Positions 8,227 through 16,582 of a stretch of DNA of 64,000 nucleotides are shown here, one piece after another. Each line of letters starts with the position of its first letter. Position 1 is the stretch's first letter. The translations under genes and the position numbers were made by a program. Below the pieces are notes generated by a model, which ran no database searches, was not told the origin of the DNA, and saw only the letters and a program-made list of their open reading frames with translations. Origin of the DNA: Microbacterium arabinogalactanolyticum (GTDB lineage Bacteria; Actinomycetota; Actinomycetes; Actinomycetales; Microbacteriaceae); NCBI RefSeq assembly GCF_030268005.1, contig NZ_BRZC01000007.1:124001-188000 (forward strand), written 5' to 3'.

Positions 8227-9018
8227 TCAGCGGCGCGCAGCCGCGCTGAACGGGTTCGTCAGCGCCTGCGCCGCTTCGCGCAGAGCCTCGCCGACGCGCT
8301 CGATGCGCTCGAAGTCCGCCTCGGCGGCCCGGATGGCGACGCCCAGCGCCAGCGGAGGGTCGGACGGCGCCCAGGGCTCCAGTGGAACGGCCACTCCGAC
8401 GATGCCGCGGAAGGACTCCTCCGCATCCAGCGCCCAGCCGCGCCGGCGAGCTGCGGCGAGCGCATCCAGCAGACCCGCCATCGTCGTGGCGCTGCGCTCG
8501 GTGAGGGCGGGGAACACGGCATCCGCCCCGAGCAGTTCGACGACCTCGTCGTCCGTCATCGACATCAGCAGGGCGCGGCCCGTCCCCGAGAGCCCGGCCG
8601 GGAGGCGGGAACCCAGCGGGGTGCCGAGACGCAGCGAGCGCGACCCCTCGTGCCGCGCCAGGTAGAGGGCATCCGTGCCGTCCAGCAGCGCCACCTGAAC
8701 GAGCTCCGAGGACAGCACGGGCGAGGACTCGCAGACGCTGTAGAACTCGCGCACCTGGTTGAACTGGGCGGCGAACGCCCCACCCAGCTCGGCGGTGCGC
8801 AGCCCCAGCCGGTAGCCGGCGGAGGTGCGCTGGATCATCCCGCCCGCCTCCAGCGCCAGGCACAGATTGGCCGTCGACGACTTGGCCAGGCCCAGCTCGC
8901 CCGCGAGCTCCGTGAGCGTGCGCGGCTGCGCCTGCGCCAGCAGTCCCAGCAGCCGGATGCTGCGGGTCACCGCCGGTGCGGGATCCCGGCCTTCACGCGA
9001 ATCCTCGTCGCCTGCCAC
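8227..9018 (-). CDS. IclR-family transcriptional regulator
   Basis: 263 residues in two parts: a winged helix-turn-helix at about 17-75 (VTRSIRLLGLLAQ, TLTELAGELGLAKSSTANLC) and an IclR effector domain at about 85-255 (SGTGRALLMSM; ESFRGIVGVAVPL). Such regulators respond to small acids and control neighbouring catabolic genes. GTG 9018 is chosen because GGGAGGGGGAA lies seven bases before it; an in-frame ATG at 9042 also exists. It sits between the transporter operon and the hydroxyacid dehydrogenase, both of which have related palindromes upstream. Confidence 0.92.
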   Translation of the reverse strand: MAGDEDSREGRDPAPAVTRSIRLLGLLAQAQPRTLTELAGELGLAKSSTANLCLALEAGGMIQRTSAGYRLGLRTAELGGAFAAQFNQVREFYSVCESSPVLSSELVQVALLDGTDALYLARHEGSRSLRLGTPLGSRLPAGLSGTGRALLMSMTDDEVVELLGADAVFPALTERSATTMAGLLDALAAARRRGWALDAEESFRGIVGVAVPLEPWAPSDPPLALGVAIRAAEADFERIERVGEALREAAQALTNPFSAAARR

Positions 9019-9055
9019 GCTTCCCCCTCCCGACGCCCGCACAGGCGCCGTGAAC

Positions 9056-10114
9056 TCAGTAGAACTCGACTGTATCGACCGTGGCGCGCAGAGGCTCGCC
9101 GTCCAGGAGACGGCCGGCGCTCTCCGCGAAGCGGCGGGCGATGCGCTCCGCCTCCTTCGAGCTGCGCGCGGCCGTGTGCGGGCTCACGAGCACGTTCGGG
9201 TGCGACCACAGCGGCGACTCCTGCGCGAGCGGCTCCTTCTCGAAGACGTCCATCGCTGCGAAGCCGACCCGGCCGTCGTCGAGCGCCGCCAGGAGTGCAC
9301 GCTCGTCGATCACGGTGCCCCGGCCGACGCTGGCGAGGATCGCCCCCGGCCTGATGGCCGCGAGCACCCCGTCGCCGATCAGATGATGGGTCTGCTCGGT
9401 GCCGGGGAGGGTCACGACGATCGCGTCCACCTCGCCGGCGACCAGCGCGATCTCGTCGGGCGCGATGAGCCTGCTCACCCCGTCGACAGGGCGTCCGGAG
9501 CGCGTCGTGCCCCACACCGTCGCCCCCAGGGCGTGGAAGCGGCGTGCGCATTCCGCCCCGATGCCGCCGAGACCCACGACCAGCACGGTCATCTCGTCGA
9601 TCTGGCGCATCTCCCAGCGCTGCGGCCACACACGGGCGTCCTGGTCGGCGCGCAGACGGGGCAGACCCTTCGCACCGGCGAGCACCCCGAACACCGCGAA
9701 CTCCGCGAGCGGCCCGGCGTGCACGCCGGCACTGGTCGTGAAGACGATGCGATCCAGGGCGTCCTGATCGAGTCCCGCCGCCTTGACCTGACCGCCACCT
9801 CCCGCCGCCGTCGTCATCACCCAGCGCAGGCGCGGATTGGCGGCGACGGTGCGGGCGAGCTGCGCCGGCGACACGTCGGGGATGCCGAACAGGGCATCCG
9901 CCGAGTCGACCATCGCCTCGTAGTCGGCCTGCTGCTGCGGCGTGCGCGAGAAGGCAGGGTCGCCCTCCCAGTCGGCGGGCCAGCGCATCGGCGGGACCAG
10001 TGCGGAATCGCTGATCATCTCCACCCGGGGTTCGATACGCTCGATGAGCCGGCAGAGCTCCTCGTCCAGCGGCACGGCCGCGACCACTCGGAGCCTGTCC
10101 TCGGTCTGCGTCAT
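9056..10114 (-). CDS. D-isomer-specific 2-hydroxyacid dehydrogenase
   Basis: 352 residues of the SerA-like NAD(P)-dependent family. The Rossmann motif GLGGIGAECARR, the catalytic Arg in SVGRGTVIDE, the Glu in VFEKEPL and the His in VSPHTAA are all present. The substrate may be a 2-keto or 2-hydroxy sugar acid such as 2-ketogluconate, given its neighbours, but phosphoglycerate-like or glyoxylate-like substrates cannot be excluded. A ribosome binding site (AAGGGG) precedes the ATG. It is divergent from the gene at 10213 across a large palindrome. Confidence 0.85.
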   Translation of the reverse strand: MTQTEDRLRVVAAVPLDEELCRLIERIEPRVEMISDSALVPPMRWPADWEGDPAFSRTPQQQADYEAMVDSADALFGIPDVSPAQLARTVAANPRLRWVMTTAAGGGGQVKAAGLDQDALDRIVFTTSAGVHAGPLAEFAVFGVLAGAKGLPRLRADQDARVWPQRWEMRQIDEMTVLVVGLGGIGAECARRFHALGATVWGTTRSGRPVDGVSRLIAPDEIALVAGEVDAIVVTLPGTEQTHHLIGDGVLAAIRPGAILASVGRGTVIDERALLAALDDGRVGFAAMDVFEKEPLAQESPLWSHPNVLVSPHTAARSSKEAERIARRFAESAGRLLDGEPLRATVDTVEFY

Positions 10115-10159
10115 CGTGATCCCCTTCCTCGGGTGACATCAGCCACCACCGTACCGCAA

Positions 10160-10194
10160 ATCCACTCCGTTGAACACTGTTCCATTGAGTGGAT
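10160..10194. promoter_or_regulatory. Nested 35-bp palindrome, probable operator
   Basis: Outer arms ATCCACTC/GAGTGGAT (10160-10167, 10187-10194) and the inner perfect palindrome GAACACTGTTC (10172-10182) share one centre at 10177. It lies in the 98-bp gap between divergent dehydrogenase genes, covering the expected -35 of the rightward promoter. Likely bound by the nearby IclR protein (inference). Confidence 0.65.
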
Positions 10195-10200
10195 CTTCGC

Positions 10201-10206
10201 TAGCAT
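10201..10206 (+). promoter_or_regulatory. -10 box of a leaderless promoter
   Basis: TAGCAT is followed by a 6-base spacer and the ATG at 10213. The operator-like palindrome at 10160-10194 ends six bases upstream. Confidence 0.6.
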
Positions 10207-10212
10207 GACCGC

Positions 10213-11121
10213 ATGGACACCTCTGCTGCCACCGTCGGGATGATCGGACTGGGTTCGATGGGCGCACCCGTCGCGAAGCGGATCCTCGCCGCGCGCGGCG
10301 AGCTCGTCATCCATGCCAGGCGCCCGCAGCCCGAACTCGTCGAGGCGGGGGCGACGTGGTCCGTCACTCCCCGCGACCTCGCGTCGCGGGTGGATGTGCT
10401 GCTGAGCCTGCTGCCGGACCTCCCCGAGCTCGAGGCGCTGCTGGAGGGCGAGGACGGACTTCTCGCGGGCGCCGGCGATCTGCTCATCCTGATCGGCTCG
10501 ACCTCCTCCGCGCCGGCCGTGCGCGACCTCGCCGAGCGACTGCACGCACGGACCGACGGCCGGGTGCGGGTGGTCGACTGCCCGGTCTCCGGCGGCGAGG
10601 ACGGCGCGAAGGCGGGAACGCTCTCGATCATGCTGGGCGGCGACGACCCGGACGACGTGGCGCTGGCCGCCGACGTGCTGGCGCCGTGCGGCACGCCGGT
10701 GCACCTCGGTCCGCTCGGTGCCGGCGAGGTCGCGAAGGCCTGCAACCAGCTCGTGGTCTCGGCCACCATCCTGGCCCTGGGCGAGGCGACCGTGCTCGCG
10801 GACCGCTCCGGCCTGGACCTCGATCGGATGTGGGGGCTGCTCGCCGGCGGCTACGCGGGCTCGCGCCTGCTCGAGACCCGGCGCGACAAGCTGGTCAGCG
10901 GCGACGACTCCCCGAGCGGCATGGCCAAGTACATGGTGAAGGACCTCGGCTTCGCATCCGACATCGCCGCTGCCACCGGAACCCAGGCGGCACTGCTGCC
11001 CGCGCTGCGCGCGGCGTTCGACGAGATCGTCGACGCCGGCCTCGGCGAGCGGGACATCTCCGTCACCCGGCGTCTGACCGCGCAGCGCGGTGCGCCCGCG
11101 AGCGAAACGCGCGAGTCCTGA
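10213..11121 (+). CDS. NAD(P)-dependent beta-hydroxyacid dehydrogenase
   Basis: 302 residues of the 3-hydroxyisobutyrate/tartronate-semialdehyde reductase family. The N-terminal Rossmann motif is IGLGSMGAPVAKRI, the substrate signature is DCPVSGGEDGAKAGTLSIM, and the catalytic Lys sits in GAGEVAKACNQL. The C-terminal helical domain carries KDLGFA. Being divergent from the 2-hydroxyacid dehydrogenase across a palindrome, it probably belongs to the same sugar-acid regulon. The exact substrate is unknown. Confidence 0.87.
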   Translation: MDTSAATVGMIGLGSMGAPVAKRILAARGELVIHARRPQPELVEAGATWSVTPRDLASRVDVLLSLLPDLPELEALLEGEDGLLAGAGDLLILIGSTSSAPAVRDLAERLHARTDGRVRVVDCPVSGGEDGAKAGTLSIMLGGDDPDDVALAADVLAPCGTPVHLGPLGAGEVAKACNQLVVSATILALGEATVLADRSGLDLDRMWGLLAGGYAGSRLLETRRDKLVSGDDSPSGMAKYMVKDLGFASDIAAATGTQAALLPALRAAFDEIVDAGLGERDISVTRRLTAQRGAPASETRES

Positions 11122-11176
11122 CCCTCCCCCAGCGGATACCCTGAAACCACCTGCACCCACGATCGAGGAGCTCTCA

Positions 11177-12625
11177 GTGCCCGAAGCATCAGCCAACATC
11201 GGAGTCGTCGGACTCGCCGTCATGGGGTCGAACCTGGCCCGCAACCTCGCGAGCCGCGAAGGCAACACGGTGGCGGTGCTGAACCGTTCCCGCACCAAGA
11301 CCGACGAGCTGGTCGCCGCGCACCCCGAGGCGGGTTTCATCCCGGCGTTCTCGTACGAGGAGTTCGCGGCGTCGCTGCAGAAGCCGCGCACCGCGATCAT
11401 CATGGTCAAGGCGGGCGGCCCGACGGATGCCGTGATCGACGAGCTCGTGAGGGTGTTCGAGCCCGGCGACATCATCGTCGACGGCGGCAACGCGTACTTC
11501 CCCGACACCATCCGCCGCGAGAAGGCGGTGCGCGGCACCGGCATCAACTACGTGGGCGCGGGGATCTCCGGCGGCGAGGAGGGCGCGCTCAACGGCCCGT
11601 CCATCATGCCCGGCGGCTCGGACGAGTCCTGGGTCACGCTCGGCCCCATCCTGAAGTCCATCGCCGCAGTCGCCGAGGGCGAGCCGTGCGTGACGCACAT
11701 CGGCCACGACGGCGCCGGCCACTTCGTCAAGATGGTGCACAACGGCATCGAGTACGCCGACATGCAGCTCATCGCCGAGGCCTACGACCTGATCCGCCGC
11801 GGCACGGGCAAGAGCCCCGCCGAGATCGCCGAGATCTTCGCCGAGTGGAACAAGGGCGAGCTGGAGTCGTACCTCATCGAGATCACCGCCGAGGTGCTGC
11901 GCCAGGTGGACGCCGCCACCGGCCAGCCGCTCGTCGACGTCATCCTCGACCAGGCGGGTGCCAAGGGCACCGGGGCCTGGACCGTGCAGACCGCGCTGTC
12001 GCTGGGCACCCCGGTCTCCGGCATCGCCGAGGCGACCTTCGCCCGATCGCTGTCCTCCCACCCCGAGCAGCGCGCGGTCGCCGGAGCCCTCCCGGGACCG
12101 GACGAGACGTTCACCGTCGCAGACGCCGACGCCTTCATCGAGGACGTGCGCCTCGCGCTGTACGCGTCGAAGATCGTCGCCTACTCGCAGGGCTTCGACG
12201 AGATCCGAGCGGGCGCGGCCGAGTACGACTGGACCATCGACCTGGGCGCCGTGTCGAAGATCTGGCGTGCGGGCTGCATCATCCGCGCCCAGTTCCTGAA
12301 CCGCATCGCCGACGCCTACGCCGAGACCCCCGACCTGCCCGTGCTGATGACCGCGCCGTACTTCGCCGAGGCCATCACGCGCGCGCAGGCCGCCTGGCGC
12401 CGCGTCGTCGTGGCCGCCGCGCAGGCCGGCATCCCGGCCCCCGCGTTCTCGTCGTCGCTGTCGTACTACGACGGCATCCGCGCCGACCGCCTCCCGGCCG
12501 CGCTCGTGCAGGGCCAGCGCGACTTCTTCGGCGCCCACACCTACAAGCGCATCGACAAGCCGGGCACCTTCCACACCCTGTGGTCCGGCGACCGCACCGA
12601 GATCGAGGCCGAGGACACGCACTGA
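11177..12625 (+). CDS. gnd: 6-phosphogluconate dehydrogenase, decarboxylating
   Basis: It oxidatively decarboxylates 6-phosphogluconate to ribulose 5-phosphate in the pentose phosphate pathway. The 482 residues match the long NADP form. Visible blocks: VVGLAVMGSNLARNLAS (cofactor loop), IIVDGGNAYFPDT, GISGGEEGALNGPSIMPGG, catalytic Lys/Asn in FVKMVHNGIEYADMQL, and the C-terminal RIDKPGTFHTLW. GTG 11177 is chosen because GAGGAG lies six bases before it and the family sequence begins right after. It stands next to the idonate/gluconate genes and consumes the gluconokinase product. Confidence 0.97.
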   Translation: MPEASANIGVVGLAVMGSNLARNLASREGNTVAVLNRSRTKTDELVAAHPEAGFIPAFSYEEFAASLQKPRTAIIMVKAGGPTDAVIDELVRVFEPGDIIVDGGNAYFPDTIRREKAVRGTGINYVGAGISGGEEGALNGPSIMPGGSDESWVTLGPILKSIAAVAEGEPCVTHIGHDGAGHFVKMVHNGIEYADMQLIAEAYDLIRRGTGKSPAEIAEIFAEWNKGELESYLIEITAEVLRQVDAATGQPLVDVILDQAGAKGTGAWTVQTALSLGTPVSGIAEATFARSLSSHPEQRAVAGALPGPDETFTVADADAFIEDVRLALYASKIVAYSQGFDEIRAGAAEYDWTIDLGAVSKIWRAGCIIRAQFLNRIADAYAETPDLPVLMTAPYFAEAITRAQAAWRRVVVAAAQAGIPAPAFSSSLSYYDGIRADRLPAALVQGQRDFFGAHTYKRIDKPGTFHTLWSGDRTEIEAEDTH

Positions 12626-12648
12626 GCCCCGCGCCCCGCTGGGCTGGA

Positions 12649-12683
12649 TGAGGGCCGGATGCCGAACAGGCATCCGGCCCTCA
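12649..12683 (+). terminator. Terminator hairpin after gnd
   Basis: A perfect 15-bp stem (core AGGGCCGGATGCC) with a 5-base loop begins 24 bases after the gnd stop. No U tract follows. Confidence 0.8.
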
Positions 12684-12741
12684 CAGCATCCGCATAGCCA
12701 ACCCTATGGATTCTCGATGAGTGGGCGCGCACAATGAGTGC

Positions 12742-13470
12742 ATGACTCACGAGCACCCCGACCTGCGCCGTCCGGACGGCTCCCCGCTGCGCATCCTCGC
12801 CGTCGACGACGAGCCCATGCTCACCGACCTGCTGGCGATGGCGCTGCGCATGGAGGGCTGGGAGGTGCGCACCGCCGGTTCGGGCCTGGAGGCTCTGCAG
12901 GTCGCCCGCGACTTCGAGCCGGATGCCCTGGTGCTGGACGTCATGATGCCCGACCTCGACGGCGTGGGGGTCCTGCGCCGGCTGCGCGAGGCCGGCAACC
13001 TCGTGCCCGTGGTGTTCCTCACCGCCAAGGACTCCGTCGGCGACCGCATCGCGGGCCTGACGGCCGGTGGCGACGACTACGTGACCAAGCCGTTCAGCCT
13101 CGAGGAGGTCATCGCGCGTCTGCGCGCCGTGATCCGCCGCTCCGGCCAGGGGCGCGCCGACGACGAGCAGTCGATCCTGCGCGTGGCCGACCTGTCCCTG
13201 AACGAGGACAGCCACGAGGTGATGCGCGGCGACGACGAGATCGAGCTGACCGCCACCGAGTTCGAGCTGCTGCGCTTCCTGATGCGCAACGAACGACGCG
13301 TGCTCTCCAAGGCGCAGATCCTGGACCGCGTGTGGAGCTACGACTTCGGAGGCAAGTCCTCGGTCGTGGAGCTGTACATCTCGTACCTGCGCAAGAAGAT
13401 CGACGCCGGCCGCACTCCTCTGCTGCACACCGTGCGCGGCGTCGGCTACATGATCAAGTCCCCGCAGTAG
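12742..13470 (+). CDS. Response regulator, OmpR/PhoB family
   Basis: 242 residues: a receiver domain (about 17-130) with acidic pocket VDDEP, phospho-acceptor D66 in LVLDVMMPD, Thr in FLTAKDS and Lys in DDYVTKPFS, then a winged-helix DNA-binding domain (about 145-240) ending LHTVRGVGYMIK. ATG 12742 is preferred to GTG 12721 because CACAAT lies six bases before it as a possible -10 of a leaderless start. The partner kinase begins two bases after the stop, so they form one operon. Confidence 0.94.
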   Translation: MTHEHPDLRRPDGSPLRILAVDDEPMLTDLLAMALRMEGWEVRTAGSGLEALQVARDFEPDALVLDVMMPDLDGVGVLRRLREAGNLVPVVFLTAKDSVGDRIAGLTAGGDDYVTKPFSLEEVIARLRAVIRRSGQGRADDEQSILRVADLSLNEDSHEVMRGDDEIELTATEFELLRFLMRNERRVLSKAQILDRVWSYDFGGKSSVVELYISYLRKKIDAGRTPLLHTVRGVGYMIKSPQ

Positions 13471-13471
13471 C

Positions 13472-15022
13472 GTGCACATGTTCACCCGCCCGGTGAGCCT
13501 GCAGGCGCGGCTGATGGCCGCGGTGATCGGGTTCGTCTCTCTGATCCTGGTCATCGTCGCGATCATCACCAGCGCCACGCTCGGGAGGAATCTCGAGGAC
13601 CGGCTCGGCGAGCAACTGGCAGGCTACTCGAACACCACCAAACAGTGGGTCGCCGCCTCCGAGCCGGTGGCCGCGCTCACCGGCACACCACTGAGTGCGG
13701 AGAGCGTCCTGATCGGCCAGCGCGTCCCCGTCGGCCTGCTGCTGGCGGTGCAGCAGCCCAACCGAGCCGCGACCGGCGTCATCGTGACGACTGACGGTGG
13801 GCGCGCACTGAACTCGGCGGAGCTGCGGGAGCTCAGTCGCGCTCTCCGGGATGCGGACAGCGCCACGGTCTCGCTCTCGAGCGGCTCCTACCTGGTGACC
13901 ATCTCGCAGACCCACGATGGCACGACAGTGCTGACAGGCCTCTCTCGCGTAGACATCCAGCGCACGCTGGGCTCGCTGTTCACAGTGATCGCCCTGGCGA
14001 CCCTCGGCGGCCTGCTGCTGCTGGCGCTCACCACGGCCCTCACCATCAGCATGGGGCTCCGGCCGCTCCGCGCCGTGGCGGCGACGGCCACGCGGGTGGC
14101 CGGGCAGCCCCTGGACCGCGGCGAGGTGAGCATCACCGAGCGGGTGCCCGAATACGAGGCCGACCCGCGCACCGAGGTGGGCCGCGTGGGTGCCGCACTG
14201 AACACCCTGCTCGATCACGTCGACTCCTCACTGGCGGCGCGCCAGCGCAACGAGGAGCGGATGAGACGCTTCGTCGCCGACGCGAGCCACGAACTGCGCA
14301 CGCCCCTGGCATCCATCCGCGGCTACTCCGAGCTGTCGCTGAAGGCGATCAGGCAGGCGGAGCAGGCGGATGCCGATCAGGGCGCGCGGACGCTGGAGAA
14401 CACCACCTCGGCGCTGGAGCGCATCCAGGCCCAGTCGCTGCGCATGACGCGCCTGGTCGAGGATCTGCTGCTGCTGGCCCGTCTGGACGAGGGCCGCGAG
14501 CTCGTGAGCAGGGAGCTCGATCTCGCCCAGCTCGCCGTGGAGGCGCTCACCGATGCGCAGCCGACGGCGGCCGACCACGCCTGGGAGCTGGACGTCCCCG
14601 AGGAGCCCGTCATGCTCCTGGGCGACGCGGGACGGCTGCACCAGGTGCTCGCGAACCTGCTCGCCAACGCCAGGACGCACACCCCGGCGGGCACCACGAT
14701 CACGCTGTCCCTTGCGATCGAGTCCGGAACGGCCGTGCTGCGCGTGCACGACGACGGCCCCGGCATCGACCCGCAGGTGCGGGACGAGCTGTTCGCCCGA
14801 TTCGCGCGCGGCGATGCGTCCCGCGCCCGTCAGACCGGCGGCACCGGGCTCGGGCTGGCGATCGCCAAGGCGATCGTGGAGGGCCACGGCGGGACGATCG
14901 ACGTGACGAGCGCACCCGGCGACACGACCTTCACCGTGCGCCTGCCGCTGGAGACCGCTCCGCAGCAGACCGTCCCCGAGGAGTTCCCCCCTCCGCCGCC
15001 TCCCGCTCCCCCGGCTCAGTAG
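13472..15022 (+). CDS. Sensor histidine kinase
   Basis: 516 residues: membrane helix at about 12-36, an extracytoplasmic sensor region of about 130 residues, a second helix at about 170-195, a HAMP linker, a HisKA domain with the phosphorylated H273 in VADASHELRTPLASIRGYSEL-type context, and a HATPase domain with N (LANARTH), G1 (DDGPGI) and G2 (GGTGLGLAI) boxes. The tail is proline-rich (PPPPPPAPPA). The start is GTG 13472 or ATG 13478. Its signal is unknown. It converges with the RnfD-FNR fusion gene, overlapping by seven bases, and that gene may belong to its regulon. Confidence 0.94.
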   Translation: MHMFTRPVSLQARLMAAVIGFVSLILVIVAIITSATLGRNLEDRLGEQLAGYSNTTKQWVAASEPVAALTGTPLSAESVLIGQRVPVGLLLAVQQPNRAATGVIVTTDGGRALNSAELRELSRALRDADSATVSLSSGSYLVTISQTHDGTTVLTGLSRVDIQRTLGSLFTVIALATLGGLLLLALTTALTISMGLRPLRAVAATATRVAGQPLDRGEVSITERVPEYEADPRTEVGRVGAALNTLLDHVDSSLAARQRNEERMRRFVADASHELRTPLASIRGYSELSLKAIRQAEQADADQGARTLENTTSALERIQAQSLRMTRLVEDLLLLARLDEGRELVSRELDLAQLAVEALTDAQPTAADHAWELDVPEEPVMLLGDAGRLHQVLANLLANARTHTPAGTTITLSLAIESGTAVLRVHDDGPGIDPQVRDELFARFARGDASRARQTGGTGLGLAIAKAIVEGHGGTIDVTSAPGDTTFTVRLPLETAPQQTVPEEFPPPPPPAPPAQ

Positions 15023-16566
15023 CCGGCGAAGGCGTCCGTGGTGAGACTGCGCGCCTTCTGCAGAGCGGGCGCGAGGTCGGCGATCAGGCGCGGCGGGCCC
15101 GAGATGAAAGCGTGCCGTGCGGCGATGTCGGGCACCACGCGCTCCAGGCCCGCGGCATCCAGCCGCACGCCCTGCGCCCAGGTCCAGTTCTCGGCCAGAT
15201 CCGCCGGCTCGTCGCGCGTGAAGACCACGGCTCGCACCCCGGTGGCCTGGAGCTCGTCGCGGAACGCCAGCTCGGCCGCCTCGGAGGCCACGTAGACGAG
15301 CACGACGTCGCGCTGCACGCCCAGCGACTGCATCTGGCGCAGCTGCGACACGAACGGCGTGACGCCGATGCCCGCCGCCACCATGAGGGTCGGAGCCCCT
15401 CCGCGCGGCAGCAGGAAGTCGCCCCAGGTCCCGGTCACCGCCAGCACCGCACCGGGCTCCGCCGCGGCGAGAGCGCGCTTGTAGCTGGAGGGATGCTTCT
15501 GATCGCCGTTCTTGTACGCGATGCGCAGCGTGGGCAGATCGGCGGGGGCGGAGACGATGCTGAACTCGCGCCGGGTGCCGCGGGCATCCGGCCGGTGGTG
15601 CGGCACATCCAGCTCGAGGTACTGCCCGGGCAGGAAGCTCAGCCGCCCCTTGGTGCGGAACGTCAGCTCCTGGGCCGTGGGCGTCACCATCCGCCTCTTC
15701 TCCAGGACCAGCCGCACCGAACCGCGCAGCGCGAAGGCGAACGCCAGCAGGTTGCCGATCAGCAGGGCGCGCTCCTGCCCCAGGGTGAACAGGTCACCGA
15801 TCGAGATCGGCCAGCCGGCGAGCACGCCCACGAGAGCCGCGACGCTGAACTGCTGCCAGCGCCGCGGAGGCTGGGTGAGCGGCTCGGAGAGCATGAAGGC
15901 ACCGAGGAACAGATACGGCGTGTGCACGAGGGCGAACGCCACGGCATCCGCGATGACCACCTCGGTCCCCGCTGACTGCGCGAGCACCGCCTGACGCACC
16001 ACCGAGACGCCGACGACGACCAGCAGGAACACCAGCACGATGCGCACCTTCTCGATGCGCCACAGCACGAGCAGGCCCAGCACGGCCACCGCGACGGCGA
16101 GCACGGGTGTTCCCACCCACCACGACGAGCGGGAGCCGAGACCGAGCACCGTCACGACAGCCGCGCCGAAGGCCGCAGGATTCAGCACGTGCCGGCCGCG
16201 CCACGCGATCAGGTACTTCGACAGGCTCGCGAGAGCGCCGGCCAGCGCATTCCCCAGCAGGCCTCCGGCCGTCAGCGAGGGCTGCATCACGAACAGCAGG
16301 ATGAGCGCGGTGACCAGCGACGACTCGACGCGCCAGGGCAGCCGGAGGATGCGCTGCGCCGCGGCGTCGACCGCCGAGATCACGATCGCGAGCACCGCGA
16401 AGGATGCCAGGATCTCCGCCGCGCTCGGAACGACGAGCCCGGTGAAGGAGAAGCAGAGGGCCACCACGGCGAGCGCGACCAAGGCGAAGAACACCAGGCG
16501 GTACATCGAGATGCCGCCGAGCACCGCCAGCACGCGCTGCCGCAGTGCGGTGAAGGAGGTTATCAC
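15016..16566 (-). CDS. RnfD/NqrB-like membrane domain fused to ferredoxin-NADP reductase-like domain
   Basis: 516 residues in two halves. Residues about 1-285 contain eight to ten hydrophobic helices with RnfD/NqrB hallmarks (KYLIAWRGRHVLNPAAFGAA). Residues about 290-516 form a flavodoxin-reductase domain: FLPGQYLEL, FAD motif RREFSIVSAP, NAD(P) loop AAGIGVTPFVSQL and a C-terminal ISGPPRLIADL. No iron-sulfur ligand cluster is visible. It probably moves electrons from NAD(P)H to a membrane or extracytoplasmic flavin acceptor. No ApbE or FMN-binding partner gene is nearby. The function is inferred from domains only. Confidence 0.8.
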   Translation of the reverse strand: MITSFTALRQRVLAVLGGISMYRLVFFALVALAVVALCFSFTGLVVPSAAEILASFAVLAIVISAVDAAAQRILRLPWRVESSLVTALILLFVMQPSLTAGGLLGNALAGALASLSKYLIAWRGRHVLNPAAFGAAVVTVLGLGSRSSWWVGTPVLAVAVAVLGLLVLWRIEKVRIVLVFLLVVVGVSVVRQAVLAQSAGTEVVIADAVAFALVHTPYLFLGAFMLSEPLTQPPRRWQQFSVAALVGVLAGWPISIGDLFTLGQERALLIGNLLAFAFALRGSVRLVLEKRRMVTPTAQELTFRTKGRLSFLPGQYLELDVPHHRPDARGTRREFSIVSAPADLPTLRIAYKNGDQKHPSSYKRALAAAEPGAVLAVTGTWGDFLLPRGGAPTLMVAAGIGVTPFVSQLRQMQSLGVQRDVVLVYVASEAAELAFRDELQATGVRAVVFTRDEPADLAENWTWAQGVRLDAAGLERVVPDIAARHAFISGPPRLIADLAPALQKARSLTTDAFAGY

Positions 16567-16582
16567 TGCGTGACGGCGCGCC

